Positions 60,867 to 64,000 of a DNA stretch of 64,000 nt are shown piece after piece. Positions within the stretch are counted from its first letter, which is position 1; the number at the start of each line of letters is the position of its first letter. The translations under genes and the position numbers were made by a program. The notes beneath the pieces were generated by a model that had not been told where the DNA came from, made no database searches, and saw only the letters and a list, made by a program, of their open reading frames with translations. This DNA is from Arenibacter sp. P308M17 (lineage in GTDB: Bacteria; Bacteroidota; Bacteroidia; Flavobacteriales; Flavobacteriaceae). The DNA lies in NCBI RefSeq assembly GCF_003426735.1, contig NZ_QVON01000006.1, forward strand, positions 62,001-126,000, read 5' to 3'.

Positions 60867-62588
60867 CTAGATATTTTGCTGTTTCAATTGTTCGATGATA
60901 TAGTCCGATGTTCTCCAAGAGAGGGCCAAAATGGTCCAGGTTGGGTTCTTGTCCGCTTGGGATACGAAAGGGCCCGCATCAACGATAAATACATTATCCG
61001 TGTCGTGAAGTTGTTGAAACTTATTGGTTACCGAAGTTTTGGGATTATTGCCCATTCTGGTAGTGCCTACCTCATGAATGATCCAGCCTGGCGGGGATAT
61101 GCCATAATCCTCTTCCTTGATGGGTTTTGCGCCCAACGCTTCCCCACCCATATTGTGGATCAGTTCTTCAAAGGTATCCTGCATGTGCCTTACCTGTTTG
61201 CGTTCGTAATTGGACCATTTGTAATGGAAGCGAAGTACGGGAATACCAAATTCATCGACCTTGGTAGGGTCTATTTCGCAGTAATTATCCTTCATGGCAA
61301 TAGATTCGCCCCGGCCTCCAAAGCCAAGGACAGCCCCGTAATATTTTTTGATATCCTCCCGGAGGCCTTTGCCATATCCTCCGACAGTTGTCCCAAAGAA
61401 CTTGTTGAACTCATTTACATTGAACCCGAACCCATAGTTAGGCATGCGCATACCGCCCCATACCTCGATATGGTAGCCACGCGGAAAATCCAATTTCTTA
61501 TTATCGCCCCACCAAGGGGAATAAACGTGCATGCCTCCCACACCATCCTCATTATAGGATACTTTACGGTTCATCAGGCCTGGGATAAAGGCCGCCCTGC
61601 TCGCCCCCGTGGAGTCGTGCAGGTACTTTCCGACTATATCGCTGCTATTGCCCAATCCATTTGGGTGATGGGCACTTTTGGAATTTAGCAGTATACGGGC
61701 CGTGCTACAGGCCGATGCTGCAAGCACAACGACCTTTCCCTTTAGCTTATATTCTTTTCTATCCTCTTTGCTGATGTAGGAAACGCCCGTTGCCTTACCT
61801 TCTTCATTGGTCGTAACCTCCCTTACCATGGCATTCACAAATAGATCGATCTGGCCTCCGTTTTTTTGTGCGGGGAAAATCAAACAGGTTTCCGAAGAGA
61901 AATCGGCATATACCATACACGCCCGATAACATTGCCCACAATAAAAGCAGATGCCCCTATCGGGATTTATCATCTTGGTAAGGATAGACATCCGTGAGGG
62001 ATAAACAGGTATGTTCGATTTTCGTGCTCCGCGTATATAAAAAAGTTCGTGTAGTCTTGGTTTGGGAGGGGGCAGGAAGAAACCGTCCGGATCATTGGGC
62101 AAGCCTTCATTGGTGCCAAAAACCCCGATCAATTTGTCCACTTTGTCATAATATGGCTTGACATCCTCATAGGAAATGGGCCAATTGTCGCCTAATCCAT
62201 CCTCGTTTTTTTGCTTAAAATCCTTGGGGCCAAATCGTAATGAAATCCTGCCCCAATGATTGGTTCTGCCGCCGAGCATCCGAGAACGGAACCATCTGAA
62301 ATTGCTGCCCTCCATATTGGTATAGGGCTCTCCCTCAATATCCCAGCCACCATAGGCACTATCAAAATCGCCAAATGGCCTCACGGTGCCCGCCCCTCTT
62401 CTCGGAGATTCCCATGGCCACTTTAGCTGTGTCATTTGTTCAGGATCTTTGGGATCAAAAAAAGGGCCTGCCTCCACCACGGCAACCTTTAGACCCGAAT
62501 CGGCAAGTATTTTAGTGGCCATTCCACCACCTGCCCCAGAGCCGACGATGATAACATCATACATTGTCGAAGATTCCTTTATCTGCAT
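60867..62588 (-). CDS. GMC-family membrane-associated dehydrogenase (FAD subunit)
   Basis: About 573 residues from the ATG at 62588 (MQIKESS); a TTG at 62624 and an ATG at 62564 (with AAAGGA 10 bases upstream) are alternatives. The FAD Rossmann motif IVGSGAGGGMATK is near the N-terminus, with RMLGGRTNHWGR and EVGTTRMGNNP near the C-terminus, which contribute to the active site. A four-Cys cluster (CFYCGQCYRAC) is visible in the middle. Oxidises a sugar or alcohol in the periplasm, exported with the downstream subunit. A decayed GMC gene lies at 21640-22687. Confidence 0.88.
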   Translation of the reverse strand: MQIKESSTMYDVIIVGSGAGGGMATKILADSGLKVAVVEAGPFFDPKDPEQMTQLKWPWESPRRGAGTVRPFGDFDSAYGGWDIEGEPYTNMEGSNFRWFRSRMLGGRTNHWGRISLRFGPKDFKQKNEDGLGDNWPISYEDVKPYYDKVDKLIGVFGTNEGLPNDPDGFFLPPPKPRLHELFYIRGARKSNIPVYPSRMSILTKMINPDRGICFYCGQCYRACMVYADFSSETCLIFPAQKNGGQIDLFVNAMVREVTTNEEGKATGVSYISKEDRKEYKLKGKVVVLAASACSTARILLNSKSAHHPNGLGNSSDIVGKYLHDSTGASRAAFIPGLMNRKVSYNEDGVGGMHVYSPWWGDNKKLDFPRGYHIEVWGGMRMPNYGFGFNVNEFNKFFGTTVGGYGKGLREDIKKYYGAVLGFGGRGESIAMKDNYCEIDPTKVDEFGIPVLRFHYKWSNYERKQVRHMQDTFEELIHNMGGEALGAKPIKEEDYGISPPGWIIHEVGTTRMGNNPKTSVTNKFQQLHDTDNVFIVDAGPFVSQADKNPTWTILALSWRTSDYIIEQLKQQNI

Positions 62589-62624
62589 GGTTTCCGGTTT
62601 TAAAGAGATTCGTTCTTTCGGCAA

Positions 62625-62944
62625 AAATCCATCATTTCAAAACAGTCTCTTAGAAAAATTCAAGTTAGAACTTTATTGGATTCATGGGTTCTGTATGCTT
62701 TTGCCATTCCAATTGAATTATTGGAATAAATGTATGCAACCGCAAAGACCTTCTTCTACACAATTTTCTTTCTTTTTTATACAATTTCCTCAAAAAATGC
62801 TTTCAGATCCCAACATTTAAAAAAACCGGTATAGTTCCTACACTAGGTGGAAAGACGTATAACTTTGGTGATAGAACATATGTAAGGAACTTATCTGAAT
62901 AGGTGTTTGTAGTTTTTAAGAATACTATACTGGTAGGCCAAAAT
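62625..62944. other. Intergenic region upstream of the GMC operon
   Basis: 320 bases without a gene. It contains the perfect palindrome listed separately at 62706-62727, AT-rich stretches and no TAnnTTTG on the minus strand near the GMC start. One plus-strand TAACTTTG (62859-62866) has no downstream gene on that strand. Confidence 0.5.
62706..62727. promoter_or_regulatory. Perfect 8-bp-arm palindrome upstream of GMC gene, candidate operator
   Basis: ATTCCAAT (62706-62713) and ATTGGAAT (62720-62727) are exact reverse complements separated by six bases. It lies about 120 bases upstream of the GMC ATG, in the right place for a transcription-factor site. The regulator is unknown. Confidence 0.45.
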
Positions 62945-63691
62945 TTAGGATTTTGGAATTGCTTTTATTTTCACATTTTTTAATTCTATAATGGAAAGCT
63001 CTTCCAGTTTTCCATTTTCAAAGGCTTTTTCAATTTGCCCGAAAGGAACCCCGTCTTTTATTTTCGGTTGCAGGTTCCGATAGTCCTGTATGGTAACGCC
63101 GTTAACGGTACGTTGATTATATGCCTCGCGAAACCGCATCCCTCCTTTACCGGTAAAATACTTATAGGCCAAGTAGTCCATACTATAATCCTCAACATCG
63201 AACCAGTAAAGGAACACGTCCTCAAAATCAACGCCACCGCCCTCCTTTTTAAAGGTTACACGAATCTTATGGTATTCTATTCCTTTGATAAAGGTGGTGC
63301 CCTTATTCTCAAGAACAACGGCAGGGTCTTTTAGCCACAAGGGAAGAAATGCAAAGTACATTACGGAATTGACTGAATTTGTATAGGCATTTTTTCTTTC
63401 CTCCGTGATAGATGCCATGGTTTCGTCAATATAACGGGTAAACCCTTTATTGGTATATATATCCCTCACCAAACTACTGTCCCTGTTCTTACCGATTCTT
63501 GTATAAGTAAATTGTCCGTTTTGCCGTTTGTAACTATAGGTATGCTTACGGAAGGTAAAGGAAGCCTCTGCATTTTTCATTTTTTCCATACCCGATACCT
63601 CAATGGCCTTGTCCACTATCCTTTCTTGTGCCAAGCTAAGGAAGGGCAAAATCAAAAGGGAAAAGAGTAATTTTCTTCTAAAGGCTTTCAT
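62945..63691 (-). CDS. Secreted protein, DUF6503-like
   Basis: 248 residues with a signal peptide (LLFSLLILPFLSLAQ). The mature part is predicted beta-rich with conserved-looking motifs (SFTFRKHTYSYKRQNG, FLYWFDVEDYSMDYLAY and FREAYNQRTVNGVTIQDY), the layout of the DUF6503/lipoprotein-carrier-like secreted proteins common in flavobacteria. The protein ends with a short basic tail. It is preceded by a well-formed promoter. It may work with the TonB-dependent receptor upstream, 104 bases away. No catalytic site is recognised. Confidence 0.72.
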   Translation of the reverse strand: MKAFRRKLLFSLLILPFLSLAQERIVDKAIEVSGMEKMKNAEASFTFRKHTYSYKRQNGQFTYTRIGKNRDSSLVRDIYTNKGFTRYIDETMASITEERKNAYTNSVNSVMYFAFLPLWLKDPAVVLENKGTTFIKGIEYHKIRVTFKKEGGGVDFEDVFLYWFDVEDYSMDYLAYKYFTGKGGMRFREAYNQRTVNGVTIQDYRNLQPKIKDGVPFGQIEKAFENGKLEELSIIELKNVKIKAIPKS

Positions 63692-63741
63692 ATATATTTC
63701 AATTTTTTTAATTCATGATTCTTCGCTACAGGGAATAAAAT

Positions 63742-63770
63742 CAAAAATAACTTTATACCATTAGGTACAA
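63742..63770 (-). promoter_or_regulatory. Bacteroidota-type promoter for the DUF6503-like gene
   Basis: Minus strand: TTG at 63770-63768, 18 bases, then TATTTTTG at 63749-63742, an exact match to the TTG-N(17-20)-TAnnTTTG pattern. The ATG is 50 bases downstream at 63691. It suggests that this gene is transcribed separately from the TonB receptor upstream. Confidence 0.6.
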
Positions 63771-63795
63771 CGATACTTAATCTTCGATTTTTATT

Positions 63796-64000
63796 TCAAA
63801 AACCATAGGCTAGTGAAAAGTTGATGCCAAAAGGATGCCCCGGTCTTAACCCTGCCGGAACCCTGGATACCGCATAGGTTTCATCCATTAAATTGATAAT
63901 GTTAGTAGAGAAGGTGATGTGTTTATTGTAAAAATATCGACCCGACAGGTCAATAACATAATTGGAATCTACTTTTTGGTTTTCCGGTATTGTGCCCGTT
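63796..64000 (-). CDS. TonB-dependent receptor, C-terminal end (5' part outside window)
   Basis: The frame is open from the right edge and ends with a TGA at 63796-63798, giving 67 codons. The last residues alternate beta strands (YVIDLSGRYFYNKHITFSTN, YAVSRVPAGLRPGHPFGINF) and finish with SLAYGF, the aromatic C-terminal signal of outer-membrane barrels. The VPAGLRPGHPFG pattern is common to FecA/iron-type TonB receptors of flavobacteria. It would import an iron complex or similar ligand. Only the last strands are visible, so the ligand is unknown. Confidence 0.8.
   Translation of the reverse strand, partial: TGTIPENQKVDSNYVIDLSGRYFYNKHITFSTNIINLMDETYAVSRVPAGLRPGHPFGINFSLAYGF

Noticed and set aside
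60756-61688. A 310-residue plus-strand frame opposite the GMC dehydrogenase
   Set aside because: The minus strand encodes a complete GMC enzyme with FAD motif and clear partner gene; the plus frame has no recognisable motif.

Overview
The window is chromosomal DNA of a member of the Bacteroidota, most probably a marine Flavobacteriaceae. The grounds are: a Bacteroides-type conjugation operon (TraE-F-G-I-J-K-M-N), TonB-dependent receptor and HYC_CC_PP-type proteins, moderately AT-rich DNA, TAnnTTTG-type -7 promoter elements, and the paired GMC dehydrogenase/Gluconate_2-dh3 gene arrangement. No rRNA, tRNA, CRISPR array or intact transposase was seen. Both ends are cut inside genes: an APC permease on the left and a TonB-dependent receptor on the right.

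Layout. (1) 1-3769, plus strand: two amino-acid/polyamine-type permeases flanking a cysteine-less HMA-like peptide, then an MscS channel and a DUF1003 membrane protein. (2) 3788-11490, minus strand: patatin-like lipase, a truncated MscS, a type II NADH dehydrogenase and a complete tripartite RND efflux system. (3) 11491-22825: a decayed region. It holds AT-rich DNA with tiny ORFs, a conjugative-transposon remnant with only the secretion-channel genes, an amidase, and two gene wrecks (a small secreted protein and a GMC oxidoreductase). (4) 22826-53721: about 31 kb of closely packed minus-strand genes. This is an accessory stress and fermentation island. Reading in the direction of transcription it encodes a universal stress protein, NDH-2, NhaA, archaeal-type (type II) GAPDH, FbaB-type class I aldolase, a DAACS symporter, cytoplasmic alpha-amylase, DUF3347 lipoprotein, hydrolase, glucan phosphorylase, acetate kinase, phosphoketolase, PfkA, D-lactate dehydrogenase, a second USP, a K+ channel, an ATP-cone nuclease, a beta-CASP exonuclease, an archaeal-type AMP phosphorylase, a PRPP synthetase, two unknown small proteins, a CopB-type ATPase, an MFS pump and a phospholipase D. 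(5) 53768-59314, minus strand: a lycopene-cyclase-domain protein and a copper/metal module of small His/Met/Cys-rich envelope proteins, with an HMA-AraC regulator. (6) 59587-64000: Rieske lipoprotein, GMC dehydrogenase with its small subunit, a secreted DUF6503-like protein and the tail of a TonB-dependent receptor.

How the genes fit together. The island can take stored or imported alpha-glucan (amylase, phosphorylase) through PfkA, FbaB aldolase and type II GAPDH. It can also split sugar phosphates with phosphoketolase, making acetyl-phosphate and then ATP with acetate kinase, while D-lactate dehydrogenase and NDH-2 reoxidise NADH. AMP phosphorylase and PRPP synthetase would recycle nucleotides; USPs, NhaA, the K+ channel and the symporter manage stress and ion balance. 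This resembles the dormancy/low-oxygen regulons known from other bacteria, here linked to copper efflux. That functional reading is an inference from gene content. The most unusual points are the archaeal-type GAPDH next to FbaB in a flavobacterium, the AMP phosphorylase/PRPP synthetase pair with no RuBisCO in view, the 16-copy ATT microsatellite in the pfkA leader, and the ATP-cone/nuclease fusion translationally coupled to an ion channel.
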